64,000 nucleotides of DNA from Paraburkholderia sp. CNPSo 3272 (GCF_024206495.1 NZ_JAMBPQ010000003.1:310001-374000); one strand, 5' to 3'. Shown: positions 17,665 through 26,464, counted from the stretch's first letter. Translations and numbers: made by a program. Notes: a model not told the origin generated them from the sequence alone.

Positions 17665-17919
17665 GGCGAGCTCCTCCTGTACTGTGGCCCCACAACTTGT
17701 CACCACACAGCTTTTGGCGCCAAGGCTATAGCCGAGCCGGATACCTGTGAGATGACAGAGCACCCGCAAATGACTATGCGTTACATCGCCGCCAAACTGT
17801 GATCGCGCATTCACAATAATAAACGACGTTCATATTTATGGCAAACAGCTTGACGACTTGTTGCGGGCGCCGTTGCCCATTGCGCAGTGAACTACGGCGC
17901 GGAGATCTTCGGCGACAGG

Positions 17920-18105
17920 GTCTGGACCTCATCCCTGTTCTGCTCAACATCGCCCTTTGGAGCGCGAAGGCACGACTCGAAGTCGTACATGCGGCGACAC
18001 AAGGAGTTCGTTGCTCGATTGAATCGAAGCCCCGTGGAAGTGAGCGAAGAGATGAAGTCGTTGGTCCGCAAGGGTGGGTGTTTCTTTCCTGAGGGCGAGC
18101 GCTAA
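17920..18105 (+). pseudogene. Frameshifted C-terminal remnant, HxlR-like regulator
   Basis: One frame reads 'LRRQGLDLIPVLLNIALWSA', which resembles the last helices of HxlR-type winged-helix regulators ('LxPVLxxLxxWS'). After a frame change near 17970 the next frame continues 'HDSKSYMRRHKEFVARLNRS' to a stop at 18103-18105. The DNA-binding half is missing. The family call rests on a short helix pattern and is tentative. The remaining sequence from 17665 to 18262 shows nothing else. Confidence 0.35.
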
Positions 18106-18262
18106 GCCAGGCAGCAGGTTAGCCCGGTAGTGGACTAGCGCCTGTTGTACCCTCTAAGCGGGCAATTGCCGGCCCAACAGCGGTCAGTCGTGAATTGCTT
18201 CAAAATACTGGCCGATGAAGCAACTCCACGTTTTGCACAACCACAATTCATTGAGGCTACAA

Positions 18263-18880
18263 ATGGTCGATTGGTCTGCTATTGCGACAGTCTTTTTTGT
18301 CTACGCGGCAGCTGCCGTTATACCCGGGCCGAACTTCGTCGCAGTCACTCACAAGGCGGTAGCGGGCAGACGCTCCGATGCGCTCGCGCTTGTCGCCGGA
18401 ATCGTGATGGTGAATCTGTTCTGGGCGACTTGCGCCATCCTTGGTATCGGAATGGTGTTCGCTGTTTTCCCGTGGCTCGCTGTCGGCGTCAGGCTTGCTG
18501 GCGCGGCCTATCTGATCTGGTTCGGGCTGCGCCTCGTCGTATCGGCAGGGGCAACCCCCTCAGGAGCGCATCACCCAACGAAGGCGCCTCTTTTTCGGGC
18601 CGCGTTCCTGCAAGGTGTCGCGACAAACATCGCGAACCCGAAGTCCATCGCCTTTTATGCGGCGGTGTTTTCCTCAGCGGTGCCCACCCACGTTTCCACG
18701 CCGACATTCTTCACGATGCTTGCTACTGTCGGTGCATCAGCGACGTGCTGGTACGGAGCAGTCGCGCTCGTTCTATCGCACGCGGCGATTGCGACGGCGT
18801 ATCGTCGCGCGAAGGCGTGGATCGACCTCACATGTGGAGGGCTCATGATTGCGCTGGGAATCCGGCAGGCATTTCGTTAA
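18263..18880 (+). CDS. LysE/RhtB family amino-acid exporter, 205 aa
   Basis: A small inner-membrane exporter with six hydrophobic segments. The N-terminal signature 'AAAAVIPGPNFVAVTHKAVA' is the PGP motif of the LysE/RhtB superfamily, which exports amino acids or their derivatives. Other family features are 'GVRLAGAAYLIWFGLRLVV' and 'ANPKSIAFYAAVF'. The start is ATG at 18263 with GAGG 6 nt upstream; the open frame begins at 18215. The stop overlaps a remnant of an EamA-type transporter. The substrate is unknown. Confidence 0.88.
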   Translation: MVDWSAIATVFFVYAAAAVIPGPNFVAVTHKAVAGRRSDALALVAGIVMVNLFWATCAILGIGMVFAVFPWLAVGVRLAGAAYLIWFGLRLVVSAGATPSGAHHPTKAPLFRAAFLQGVATNIANPKSIAFYAAVFSSAVPTHVSTPTFFTMLATVGASATCWYGAVALVLSHAAIATAYRRAKAWIDLTCGGLMIALGIRQAFR

Positions 18881-18984
18881 TCGGGGCGGCGCTATTCGGT
18901 TACGTTGTTTGGAGTGAGATGCTTCAGCCAGTGTCGCTCGCGGGAATTGCACTCATCGTAGATGATCCTCGCGCGCTGACTTAG
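18880..18984 (+). pseudogene. C-terminal fragment of an EamA/DMT-type transporter
   Basis: A frame running past the LysE stop reads 'LIGAALFGYVVWSEMLQPVS' then 'LAGIALIVDDPRALT', which is the last two helices of EamA (DMT superfamily) transporters, typically ALxGxxxxGExLxxxxxxGxxLI. Only about 35 codons remain; the rest is absent. It is fused directly behind the intact exporter gene, a recombination scar rather than a domain of LysE. Confidence 0.6.
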
Positions 18985-20373
18985 CTGTTGTGCTCGGATA
19001 CTTCGCCAGCATCCGCGTCGGTTTCGCGCGCATCATGGCGCGAAGCGCCCGCGTTCCGCACGGACTCTGTTGCCGCGCCCGTTTCTGCGGGCGGCAGCGG
19101 TCCGGCCGGCTCGTCGCCGAGCAAGGGGCGCTCGGGGTGCACGAACAGCCATAGCAGCGCACCGCAGGCGGCCGCCGCGCCGATCACGATCATGCCGCTC
19201 GCCCAGCTATGCGTGACCTTGACGATCAACGCGAGCGTCATGGGGCCCGCGACGTTCGAGAGGGCCCCCCCACACGTTCGTCCAGCCCGACATGACACCG
19301 GCAAACGCGCGCCCGAGATCCTGCGTGGCAGACCACACGACGACCTGCACGAATCCCACCGCGGCAAAGGACAGGCACAGCAAGCCGATGACCATCGCCA
19401 TCGATTCCGCGCGCGAGGCCGCCGTCAATGCGAGCGCGCTCACGACGAATCCGGTCATTGCAACGGGCGTGCGCGCCCGATAGATCGAGCCGGTCTTTCG
19501 AAGCAGCCAGTCGCTGAATGCCCCCGCGACGAATACCGCCACGAACACGGCAACCCAGGGCAACGATGCGTACAGACCCATCGCCTTGAGCGAGAGCCCG
19601 CGCGCGCGCATGAGGTAGGTCGGCAGCCACGTCGTATAGAAGCTCTGGATCAGCACCAGCAGGAAGTACTGGATACCGAAGATCCAGAAGCGCCACTGCT
19701 TCAGACAGCGCCTGAGCGCACTCCTTGCCGCCACGCGCTCGGGTGGCTGGCCGGCTGCGATGTACTCGACTTCTGCCTTCGTGATGAGCGGATGTGCGGC
19801 CGGCGTGTCGCGGTAGCCGAACCACCAGAACGCGCCGAGTAGCAGGCCCAGTGCGCCGAATCCGAAGAAAACGGCATGCCAGCCGAAGCGCGCGATGGTC
19901 CACGCCGTCAGCGGGGCCGAAACGATCGGCCCAAGATAGAGCCCTGCGAGCAGCAGCGCGTTGCCTTTTGCGCGCTCGCTGGCCGGAACCCAGCGCTTGA
20001 GCGCGACGACACTGCTCGACCAGTCCGCCGACTGCGCCCCGCCCAGCACGAGCCGGCATCCGAAGAGCCAGGCGAACGAGGTGCCTAGGGGCGTGGCGAG
20101 CATCATGAGCGACCAGAGCGTGCTCGTGCCGAACAGCACCCTGCGCGAGCCGAAGCGTTCGGCAGCGCGGCCGGCCGGTATCTGCCCGATTGCGTAGGCC
20201 CAGAAGTAGATCGTGAGAATCATCGACATCTCGACGATCGACAGGCCCAGTTCGTTCTGGATCGTCGGGGCCGCGACTGCCATGGCCGTGCGGTCGAGCG
20301 TCATCACGAACGTCAGTGGCGCAACGAGCAATGCCACGATCTTCCAGCGGAGATGGTTCACGGTGTGCAACAT
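18981..20373 (-). pseudogene. MFS transporter (ACS type) broken by a single-base frameshift
   Basis: The first 367 or so residues (from ATG at 20373) form a major facilitator of the anion:cation symporter type: 'MTLDRTAMAVAAPTIQNELG', 'YAIGQIPAGRAAERFGSRRV' and a 12-helix pattern. At a run of seven C (19265-19271; G7 in the coding strand) the frame ends in nonsense. The next frame continues the family sequence 'ALSNVAGPMTLALIVKVTHS' through the last helices to a stop at 18981. Removing one G restores an uninterrupted chain of about 463 residues. Either a real inactivating or phase-variable indel, or a sequencing error. It follows the HxlR gene by 22 bp, so the two probably form an operon. Confidence 0.8.
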
Positions 20374-20395
20374 CCCTTGAGTGAAAAACCGCGAA

Positions 20396-20764
20396 TTACG
20401 CCTCGCGGTCGGCGTGATCGGGATCGGCAGCTTCGAACCCGTGCGGATCGCGCTCGGCCCACTGATGCGCCCAGGCCAGCAGCGGCTGCAGTGCGGCCAG
20501 GAGCTTCCTGCCTTCGGCTGTCATGCGGTAGCCGCCATCGCCGTGCTCGACGAGACCGGACGCCCGCAATTCCGCGAGCCGCGTATTGAGCAGGCGGGCA
20601 TTCGTGTCGCACGCTTCCTGGAGCGCGCGAAACGTCAGCGCCTCGCCGCGAAGTTCCCACAGTATCCGCAATGCGGTACGCCGCCCGAGCAGGTCCAGCA
20701 CGACCATGATCGGCCGTCCGGTGGTCGAGCCGCGGACGGGTTGTCCTGGTCGTGGAATTTTCAT
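20396..20764 (-). CDS. HxlR-type winged-helix regulator, 122 aa
   Basis: A small winged-helix protein: 'VLDLLGRRTALRILWELRGE' then 'TFRALQEACDTNARLLNTRL' (recognition helix) and 'LVEHGDGGYRMTAEGRKLLA' (wing). The usual HxlR cysteine near the N-terminus is not seen, so a redox role is not implied. It directly precedes the MFS gene (22 bp gap), and probably autoregulates that pair. The ATG at 20764 directly precedes the coding sequence and gives a full-length domain. Confidence 0.82.
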   Translation of the reverse strand: MKIPRPGQPVRGSTTGRPIMVVLDLLGRRTALRILWELRGEALTFRALQEACDTNARLLNTRLAELRASGLVEHGDGGYRMTAEGRKLLAALQPLLAWAHQWAERDPHGFEAADPDHADREA

Positions 20765-20837
20765 GCTTTACTTTTTAAAGCATCGAATCCGGGCTGTCAA
20801 CCCGTGAGCGCGGAACAGGCGACGCGCCATTCCAGCG

Positions 20838-21734
20838 CTACGCGCGATGTGAAAAGCGCTGGCCGAGTTCGCGCAACCACGCCAGAAAGGTGTTGATTGC
20901 AGGATCCTCCAGGCGTGCTTCGCGGACATAGCTGCAGTAGCGCCATGCCGGCAGGGCGGGGCCGTCGAACGGGAACACGAGACGCCCCTCTTTGACGTCG
21001 AGCGCGACAAGCGCGGTAGGTCCCATTGCGATCCCAAGGCCGTCAATGGCGGCTTGCAGGGTCAAATAGAAGTGATCCAGTTGCTGGGAATGGCGCGTGG
21101 CCAGCCCAGGGTGGCCGCTCGCCGCAAGCCATTCCGCCCAAAGGCCGGGATAGGTCGCCGTGTGAAGCAGGGTATGGTGCGCCAGGTCCGAAACACGGCG
21201 TATCGGGTGAGACTCCAGCACCTTGGGGGAGCACACCGGCAGCCGGACTTCCGATAGAAACTCCTTGACCGCATACCCTTGCGACTTCTGTTCGCTGCCG
21301 CGAATCGCCACGTCGCATTCGTCGCCGAGCTTTTCGATTGGCTCGTCCGAAGTCGTCAGCCGGACCTCCACCGCCGGATTGGTCAGCTGGAAGCTCGAAA
21401 GCTGCGGCAATAGCCAGCGCAACGCGAACGTCGTCGGCGCGTTGACCCTCACGATCTGCGCGCGCGTGGCCCGAAGCTGCTCACTGGTGGCCAGCGCGAT
21501 GCGATCCAGCGCCGCCGATACCTCGGCCAGGTAGGCGCGCCCCGATGCAGTCAAGACAACCCTGCGGCCGCGACGCTCGAACAGGTCGAGTCCGAGCCAG
21601 TCCTCCAGTTGCCGAACCTGTCGGCTAACGGCCCCGTGTGTGACGCAAAGCTCCTCAGCCGCCATGGAAAAACTCTCCGCGCGGGCGGCCGCCTCGAATA
21701 CGCGCAGGGCGTTCAACGGTGGCAGACGACGCAA
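20838..21734 (-). CDS. GcvA-type LysR transcriptional regulator, 298 aa
   Basis: The N-terminus 'RRLPPLNALRVFEAAARAES' is the hallmark of the GcvA subgroup of LysR regulators. It is followed by 'HGAVSRQVRQLEDWLGLDLF' and a C-terminal effector domain ('APTTFALRWLLPQLSSFQ'). Translation appears to begin at a TTG (21734) with a G-rich site upstream; no ATG gives the complete N-terminus. It is transcribed divergently from the purA-like gene at 21878 over a 143-bp gap, so that enzyme is the likely target. Confidence 0.9.
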   Translation of the reverse strand: MRRLPPLNALRVFEAAARAESFSMAAEELCVTHGAVSRQVRQLEDWLGLDLFERRGRRVVLTASGRAYLAEVSAALDRIALATSEQLRATRAQIVRVNAPTTFALRWLLPQLSSFQLTNPAVEVRLTTSDEPIEKLGDECDVAIRGSEQKSQGYAVKEFLSEVRLPVCSPKVLESHPIRRVSDLAHHTLLHTATYPGLWAEWLAASGHPGLATRHSQQLDHFYLTLQAAIDGLGIAMGPTALVALDVKEGRLVFPFDGPALPAWRYCSYVREARLEDPAINTFLAWLRELGQRFSHRA

Positions 21735-21877
21735 AATCGACCCCCTATGTGACTTTTCCTGACAAATGCCGTGAGTTTACATCGCTTTTCGTGGCGCACG
21801 ACTCGCCCTATATTGAGCCCTTTTCAGCAGCTCCGGTTTCTGGATCTGTTCTATTAACTCACCAGGGAAAATCTCGC

Positions 21878-23161
21878 ATGTCGAATGTCGTCGTGGTCGG
21901 CGCGCAGTGGGGCGATGAGGGGAAGGGCCGGATCGTGGATTGGCTCGCGGAGAAGGCGGATATCGTCGTCCGATACAACGGTGGACACAACGCCGGGCAC
22001 ACGCTCGTGGTGGACGGCCGCACCTACAAGCTGGCGCTGCTGCCCAGCGGCGTCGTGCGCGGGAAGCTTGGCCTGATCGGCAATGGCGTCGCGCTCGACC
22101 CCGAGGCGCTGCTCGCGGAGATCGACCGCATGGCGGCGCTGGGCATCCGCGTGACGCCCGAAGTGCTGCAGATTGCCGAGACGGCCACGCTGGTCCTGCC
22201 GGTGCATCGCGCGCTCGACGCTGCCCAGGAAAGGATGCGCGCGAAGCCGCTCGGCACCACCTTGCGCGGCATTGGTCCGGCGTACGAAGACAAGGTTGGG
22301 CGCCGTGGCCTGCGCGTATGCGACCTGGCCGAACCGGACCTGCTGGCGGAAAAGCTCGACGTTCTGCTCGAGCACCATAACGCCTGGCTTCGCGGCACGG
22401 GCCAGGAGCCGTTCCCGCGCGAGCCGATGTTGAGCGGGCTGCTCGCCATGGCGCCGCGCATCCTGCCGTTCGTGGGCCGCGTCTGGGAGCAGCTCGACCA
22501 CGCCCATACTTCGGGCAAACGCGTGGTATTCGAAGGCTCGCAGGCGGTCATGCTCGACATCGATTGGGGCAGCTACCCCTACGTGACGTCGTCGAGCACC
22601 ATTGCCGCCGGCGCGGCCAGCGGCGCCGGCATTGCGCCGTCGCAACTGGGGCGCGTACTTGGCGTCAGCAAGGTCTATGCGACGCGCGTCGGCGAAGGCC
22701 CGTTCACGTCGGAACTGGACGGCGCGCTCGGCGACGTGCTCCGGCAGCGCGGCGGCGAGTACGGGGTCAATACCGGCCGCCCACGCCGCTGCGGCTGGCT
22801 GGATACCGTGCAACTGCGTCAGAGCTGCAAAGTCGCGGGGATCAACCAACTCGCGCTGACGAAGCTCGACGTGCTCGACGGCTTCGAGTCGGTGCAGCTC
22901 TGTGTGGGCTATATGCTCGATGGAGCGCGCATCGACTACATGCCATCCACGAACGCCGAGCAGCAGCGCCTGCAGCCGGTTCTCAGGCGCTACGAGGGCT
23001 GGGCCGGTTCGACCCGCGGCGTGCGCTCTTATGGCGACTTGCCACCGCAGGCAGCGGCGCTGATCGAAGCGATTCAGAACGAAGTCGGCGTGCCCGCGGC
23101 GATGGTTACCACCGGCCCTGAGCGCGATGATGCAATCGTCCTGCAGCCCCCATTCGCGTAA
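21878..23161 (+). CDS. purA: Adenylosuccinate synthetase, divergent accessory copy, 427 aa
   Basis: Catalyses IMP + Asp + GTP to adenylosuccinate, the first committed step to AMP. The motif 'WGDEGKGRIVDW' places catalytic Asp13 and 'GGHNAGHT' places His41 at the standard positions. 'TTLRGIGPAYEDKVGRRGLR' and 'NTGRPRRCGWLD' are also family marks. The central IMP/GTP region reads 'FEGSQAVMLDIDWGSYPYVT' where usual PurA has FEGAQGTLLDID(H/F)GTYP, so this is clearly divergent. The start is ATG at 21878 with AGGGA upstream. Burkholderia normally carries another PurA by hisZ/hflC, so this is probably a regulated paralogue under the divergent GcvA-type LysR gene (inference). Confidence 0.88.
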   Translation: MSNVVVVGAQWGDEGKGRIVDWLAEKADIVVRYNGGHNAGHTLVVDGRTYKLALLPSGVVRGKLGLIGNGVALDPEALLAEIDRMAALGIRVTPEVLQIAETATLVLPVHRALDAAQERMRAKPLGTTLRGIGPAYEDKVGRRGLRVCDLAEPDLLAEKLDVLLEHHNAWLRGTGQEPFPREPMLSGLLAMAPRILPFVGRVWEQLDHAHTSGKRVVFEGSQAVMLDIDWGSYPYVTSSSTIAAGAASGAGIAPSQLGRVLGVSKVYATRVGEGPFTSELDGALGDVLRQRGGEYGVNTGRPRRCGWLDTVQLRQSCKVAGINQLALTKLDVLDGFESVQLCVGYMLDGARIDYMPSTNAEQQRLQPVLRRYEGWAGSTRGVRSYGDLPPQAAALIEAIQNEVGVPAAMVTTGPERDDAIVLQPPFA

Positions 23162-23176
23162 TGCTCGAATATCGGG

Positions 23177-23587
23177 CTAACCTTCGCTGTCCATTCTCGA
23201 GCGGATTTCGGCATCAGAGAGGTCGCGCTGATGGGTGGCGATCTGCCAGGTGTTTCCCCACGGGTCTCTGACCATCGCGCGCCGGTCGCCATAAGGCAGG
23301 TCTGCCGGAACCTCGAGCGAGACCGCGTTCGCCGCAATCGCTCGCTGGTAGGTCGAATCGGTGTCCTGAACGTAGACGTACAGAAATGCCGGCATCGCCT
23401 CGCGAAGACCGTCCGAGCCGCTAACCATCACGACCGAATCGCCGATCCTGATTTCGGCAGGTCGCCCATGGCGGAACGCGCCCTGTGCCTGAAACACCGT
23501 CTTGATGAAGGCGACCAGGTTCTCCGCGTCGCGCACGACGATTCGGGGCGTGACGGTGTGCCATCCATCGGGCTGAAAATTGGCCAT
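23177..23587 (-). CDS. VOC family (glyoxalase/bleomycin-resistance fold) protein, 136 aa
   Basis: The paired beta-alpha-beta-beta-beta pattern of vicinal-oxygen-chelate proteins: 'HTVTPRIVVRDAENLVAFIK' and 'AFLYVYVQDTDSTYQRAIAA', ending 'RAMVRDPWGNTWQIATHQRD'. This resembles the PhnB-like/YdeM branch, which often has no assigned reaction. It is convergent with purA (15 bp between stops). The start is ATG at 23587. Confidence 0.85.
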   Translation of the reverse strand: MANFQPDGWHTVTPRIVVRDAENLVAFIKTVFQAQGAFRHGRPAEIRIGDSVVMVSGSDGLREAMPAFLYVYVQDTDSTYQRAIAANAVSLEVPADLPYGDRRAMVRDPWGNTWQIATHQRDLSDAEIRSRMDSEG

Positions 23588-23645
23588 GTCGGGGAGCCTC
23601 GCAAGAGATTCGCCCGAGCATTGTCCGCCGGGTGCCCGGTTGGCG

Positions 23646-23861
23646 CTAGCCGCGTTTGCGCAGGGGCTCGAGCAAGCCCTTCAGGCCGTTATGGTCCAGC
23701 TCCTGCATCAGCGCGAGCAGACGGCCAATTTCGCCGGGCGGGAACCCTTCGCGAGCGAACCAGTTGAGGTAATGCCCGGGCAGGTCGGCGATGAGCCGGC
23801 CCTTGTATTTGCCGAAGGGCATGGCGAGGGTGACAAGGCGTTCGAGGTCTTGGGCTTGCAT
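23646..23861 (-). CDS. DUF3820 family small protein, 71 aa
   Basis: The sequence 'MPFGKYKGRLIADLPGHYLN' and 'WFAREGFPPGEIGRLLALMQ' is characteristic of DUF3820 (YqcI-like 'quorum-sensing-regulated virulence' family name in databases), a conserved short protein of unknown function. I chose the ATG at 23861; a GTG five codons earlier also opens the frame. It lies downstream of an SDR fragment and a GST gene on the same strand. Confidence 0.78.
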   Translation of the reverse strand: MQAQDLERLVTLAMPFGKYKGRLIADLPGHYLNWFAREGFPPGEIGRLLALMQELDHNGLKGLLEPLRKRG

Positions 23862-23958
23862 GGCGTTATTGTGCACGGCCTGGCGTTCGCGCGCGAATTC
23901 TTACTCGGCGCGAAGCTCGGATTTTCAAGGATCTTTTCGTCGGTCGTGTCACGGGGGA

Positions 23959-24031
23959 TCAGACCGCCACGAACGCGCCATCCACGAGAAGTTCCTCGCC
24001 GGCCACGAAACTGCCCGCGCCGCTCCTCACG
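23959..24031 (-). pseudogene. C-terminal fragment of a short-chain dehydrogenase
   Basis: About 24 codons on the minus strand read '[20 protein letters not shown]' then 'FVAV' and a stop. This is the conserved end of SDR enzymes (S-F/Y-V-T-G-x-x-L-x-V-D-G-G). It overlaps the stop of the GST gene in another frame, indicating the GST's 3' end was joined to an SDR tail by recombination. Confidence 0.6.
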
Positions 24032-24650
24032 GCGACCCATTTGCACAATGCACGGCAAACCCGGGCCGTTCGGCAAGCCGTTCGAAATACGCAGCAACAG
24101 CCGGCAAATGTGGATGCTCGAGGGGCGTGCCGAACCAGCGGTTCACGGACAACCCAACGGGAATGTCGGCAAGCGAGAATTGCGCGCCGGCGACGAACGC
24201 GCCGGTCGCCTGCAGCCGTGCGTCGAGAATGCGCATATGCCGGGTCCAGTTCTCGATGGAAAGCGCGATTTCGCTGGATGCCTGGTGAGCCGGCGACGCT
24301 CTGACCAGAGCGAGAAATGCATAGCTCCACGAACGGTTCAGGTCGGTCGCCTGCCAGTCCATCCATTGATCGACGCGAGCCCGCTCGCACGCATCGGCAG
24401 GATAGAGATGCGCGCCGCCATAGCGCGACGCCAGATAGCGGATGATGGTGTTCGACTCCCACAGAACGAAATCGCCGTCCCTGATGACCGGCACGAGCGC
24501 GTTGGGATTCAGCGCGAGGAACTCCGGCGTATGCGTCGAGCGAAAGCCCGAGCCCCAATCCTCACGCTCGAAGGGAAGGTCCAATTCGATGCAGGTCCAA
24601 AGCACCTTGCGAACGTTGATGGACGATGCTTTGCCGAGGATGTTGAGCAT
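24027..24650 (-). CDS. Glutathione S-transferase family protein, 207 aa
   Basis: A thioredoxin-like N-terminal domain starts '[20 protein letters not shown]', with '[20 protein letters not shown]' carrying the cis-Pro and Glu-Ser glutathione contact. A helical C-terminal domain follows ('[20 protein letters not shown]'). Expected to conjugate glutathione to electrophiles. The start is ATG at 24650; the upstream extension to 24686 is unsupported. The C-terminus is abrupt ('VHCANGSP') and runs into a fragment of an SDR gene, so the last residues may be non-native. It is divergent from a second GST at 24826. Confidence 0.85.
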   Translation of the reverse strand: MLNILGKASSINVRKVLWTCIELDLPFEREDWGSGFRSTHTPEFLALNPNALVPVIRDGDFVLWESNTIIRYLASRYGGAHLYPADACERARVDQWMDWQATDLNRSWSYAFLALVRASPAHQASSEIALSIENWTRHMRILDARLQATGAFVAGAQFSLADIPVGLSVNRWFGTPLEHPHLPAVAAYFERLAERPGFAVHCANGSP

Positions 24651-24825
24651 ATCGAAAGAAAAGAAGAGGGAGTCTCGCCCGTGCACGATACGTCATGCAT
24701 CTGGCCGCGGCCATGTACAGTTCCCCTAACACGCGCCGCTGCAGTTCCCGGCAACGCTTGCAATCCGCCGGCCACCGGTGCATGGTTCAACGACTTTCAC
24801 GCGGCTCGAACCAGGAGATTCAAAG

Positions 24826-25485
24826 ATGTCGCTCGCGCTATATGGTCATCCGTTTTCCTCGTACACGCAGAAGGTGCTCATCGCGCTGTACGAGAACAAC
24901 ACGCCTTTCGAGTTCCGCGGCGTCGGTCCGGATTCGCCCGAGCATACGGCGCGGTGGCTGCAACGCTGGCCGCTGCGCAAGTTTCCGGTGCTCGTGGACG
25001 GCGAGCGCAACGTGGCGGAAACCAGCATCATCATCGAATACCTTCAGCTCGCGCATCCCGGGCCGGTGCGCCTGCTGCCCGCCGATCCCATGGCCGCGCT
25101 CGACGTGCGCTTTCTCGACCGCTTCTTCGACCTGCATGTCATGACACCCGTGCAACGCGCCGTGGATGGCGCGTTGACCGGCGACCCGGCGCGGCGCGAC
25201 GAAGGGCGCGCCTTTGCGCAGGAAAAGCTCGAACTTGCTTACGCATGGCTCGAAGGCCACCTTGCGGGCAAGACGTGGGCGGCGGGCGAGAACTATACGA
25301 TGGCGGACTGCGCCGCCTCTTCCTCGCTGTTCTATGCGGACTGGACGCATAGTATCGCCTCCGCGTATCCCGTGCTGCGTGCCTATCGCGACCGCCTGCT
25401 CGCGCGCCGTTCCTTCGCGCAGGCCGTGGACGAGGCGCGGCCATATCGTCCGCTTTTTCCACTCGGCGCGCCGGATCGCGACTGA
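24826..25485 (+). CDS. Glutathione S-transferase family protein, 219 aa
   Basis: The N-terminal thioredoxin-like domain begins 'MSLALYGHPFSSYTQKVLIA' with the usual SS/T near residue 11-12, then 'LRKFPVLVDGERNVAETSII' (cis-Pro and Glu-Thr-Ser glutathione motif). The C-terminal helical domain includes 'GENYTMADCAASSSLFYADW'. The start is ATG at 24826 with AGGAG about 8 nt upstream. It faces the other GST across a 175-bp divergent promoter region. The two are different subfamilies. The substrate is unknown. Confidence 0.87.
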   Translation: MSLALYGHPFSSYTQKVLIALYENNTPFEFRGVGPDSPEHTARWLQRWPLRKFPVLVDGERNVAETSIIIEYLQLAHPGPVRLLPADPMAALDVRFLDRFFDLHVMTPVQRAVDGALTGDPARRDEGRAFAQEKLELAYAWLEGHLAGKTWAAGENYTMADCAASSSLFYADWTHSIASAYPVLRAYRDRLLARRSFAQAVDEARPYRPLFPLGAPDRD

Positions 25486-25524
25486 GACGATTCGATAAGG
25501 GATGCGAAGTAAGTGAGGCGGAAC

Positions 25525-25559
25525 GCGAAAGAGGCTTGCGCCAGGCAAGCCTCTTTCGC
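25525..25559. terminator. Strong hairpin downstream of GST gene
   Basis: A perfect 15-bp inverted repeat, GCGAAAGAGGCTTGC (25525-25539) and GCAAGCCTCTTTCGC (25545-25559), with a 5-nt loop. It lies between the convergent GST and small-protein genes and can serve both strands. The T-tract is poor on both sides, so intrinsic termination is probable but not certain. Confidence 0.65.
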
Positions 25560-25575
25560 TTGACGAACAGCGGAA

Positions 25576-25767
25576 TCAGCCCACCGGCGGCTCCCCTTCG
25601 CCGGACTGCTTGCCGGGGCGGTCGGCGGGCGACTGCTCGCGCGACTTGTCATCGCGCTCGGGCATGGCGCTGCGCTTGTCGTCGCTGTGCTCGGTATGTT
25701 TCTGCTGCGGATTTTCGCTGGCGTTGCTGGCGCCATTTTCCTGGGGCTTTGGGGTGCTGGCGGTCAT
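25576..25767 (-). CDS. Small hydrophilic, charged protein, 63 aa
   Basis: A short, strongly hydrophilic protein rich in Glu, Asp, Lys, Ser, Pro and Gln ('KPQENGASNASENPQQKHTE', 'DKRSAMPERDDKSREQSPAD'), likely disordered. No signal peptide. The ATG at 25767 is preceded by GGGAGAGG. Similar short disordered proteins are common orphans in Burkholderia; no function can be given. Confidence 0.55.
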   Translation of the reverse strand: MTASTPKPQENGASNASENPQQKHTEHSDDKRSAMPERDDKSREQSPADRPGKQSGEGEPPVG

Positions 25768-25831
25768 CGTTCCTCTCCCATTTCGGTAGGCACGCCAGAG
25801 CCCCGCAAGACCCGCTCCCGGGCGTGGCGCC

Positions 25832-26464
25832 CTAAGCGCTTTCGCGTTCCTTCAGCCGTTTGCGGTGCGCCGCAACTTTTGCGCGATTCCCGCAGATCGC
25901 CATGCTGCACCAGCGGCGCGCGTGCCCGCGGGTGTGATCGGCGAACAGCAGCGTGCATTTCGGGCCTTCGCAGGCTTTCACGTGCGTGAAGTCCTCCTCG
26001 CAGGCCAGTTTCGCCAGCGCCTCGGCGATTGGCATCAAGAGCGATTCCGGCGTTTTCCAGCGGCGATTCACGCGGTATTCGAACGCCGCTGCGCCGTCAC
26101 TGCCGGACGCAACGACTTCGCCATAGCGGTCGTCACGCGCGAGTAAATCGTTGAGCGGCGCGAGTTCGCGCAGATCGCCGCGGGCGAGCGGCCGACCTTT
26201 TTTTTCACCTACGAACGACCTGAACCATTCGCGTAGCGCGCGCGCCTCGCCCGCGATGCTGTCGAACTCGGCCGCGGTGAACTGCGCACGCATGGCGGCA
26301 AGTGCCCGCGCGGGGACCATGCCCGAGCGTTCGAGCCAGGCCAGCAAACCTTCGCCGTCGGCGATCCAGTCGACCGGCACGTCCACTGGTGTCGCAACCG
26401 AGTTCAGGAAGTCGAGCCCCGGCGCGTCGGCCACGAATATTGCCGGTATGGGACGGAAGTCCAT
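25832..26464 (-). CDS. CGNR zinc-finger/ABATE domain regulator, 210 aa
   Basis: The N-terminal ABATE domain (stress-associated predicted regulator domain) reads 'DAPGLDFLNSVATP'. The C-terminal CGNR zinc finger is 'ACEGPKCTLLFADHTRGHAR' and 'RWCSMAICGNRAKVAAHRKR', with two pairs of cysteines and the CGNR signature. These proteins are predicted DNA-binding regulators. I chose the ATG at 26464, since the ABATE domain then begins within about 15 residues. It faces the alpha/beta hydrolase gene at 26751, and GTAAC boxes in the shared promoter region are candidate operators. Confidence 0.85.
   Translation of the reverse strand: MDFRPIPAIFVADAPGLDFLNSVATPVDVPVDWIADGEGLLAWLERSGMVPARALAAMRAQFTAAEFDSIAGEARALREWFRSFVGEKKGRPLARGDLRELAPLNDLLARDDRYGEVVASGSDGAAAFEYRVNRRWKTPESLLMPIAEALAKLACEEDFTHVKACEGPKCTLLFADHTRGHARRWCSMAICGNRAKVAAHRKRLKERESA

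Noticed and set aside
21878..23161. PurZ-like enzyme for 2-aminoadenine (Z) DNA synthesis
   Set aside because: The catalytic Asp13 and the full PurA length are retained, and no phage DNA polymerase, MazZ or DatZ gene is nearby. PurZ proteins are shorter and lack that Asp.
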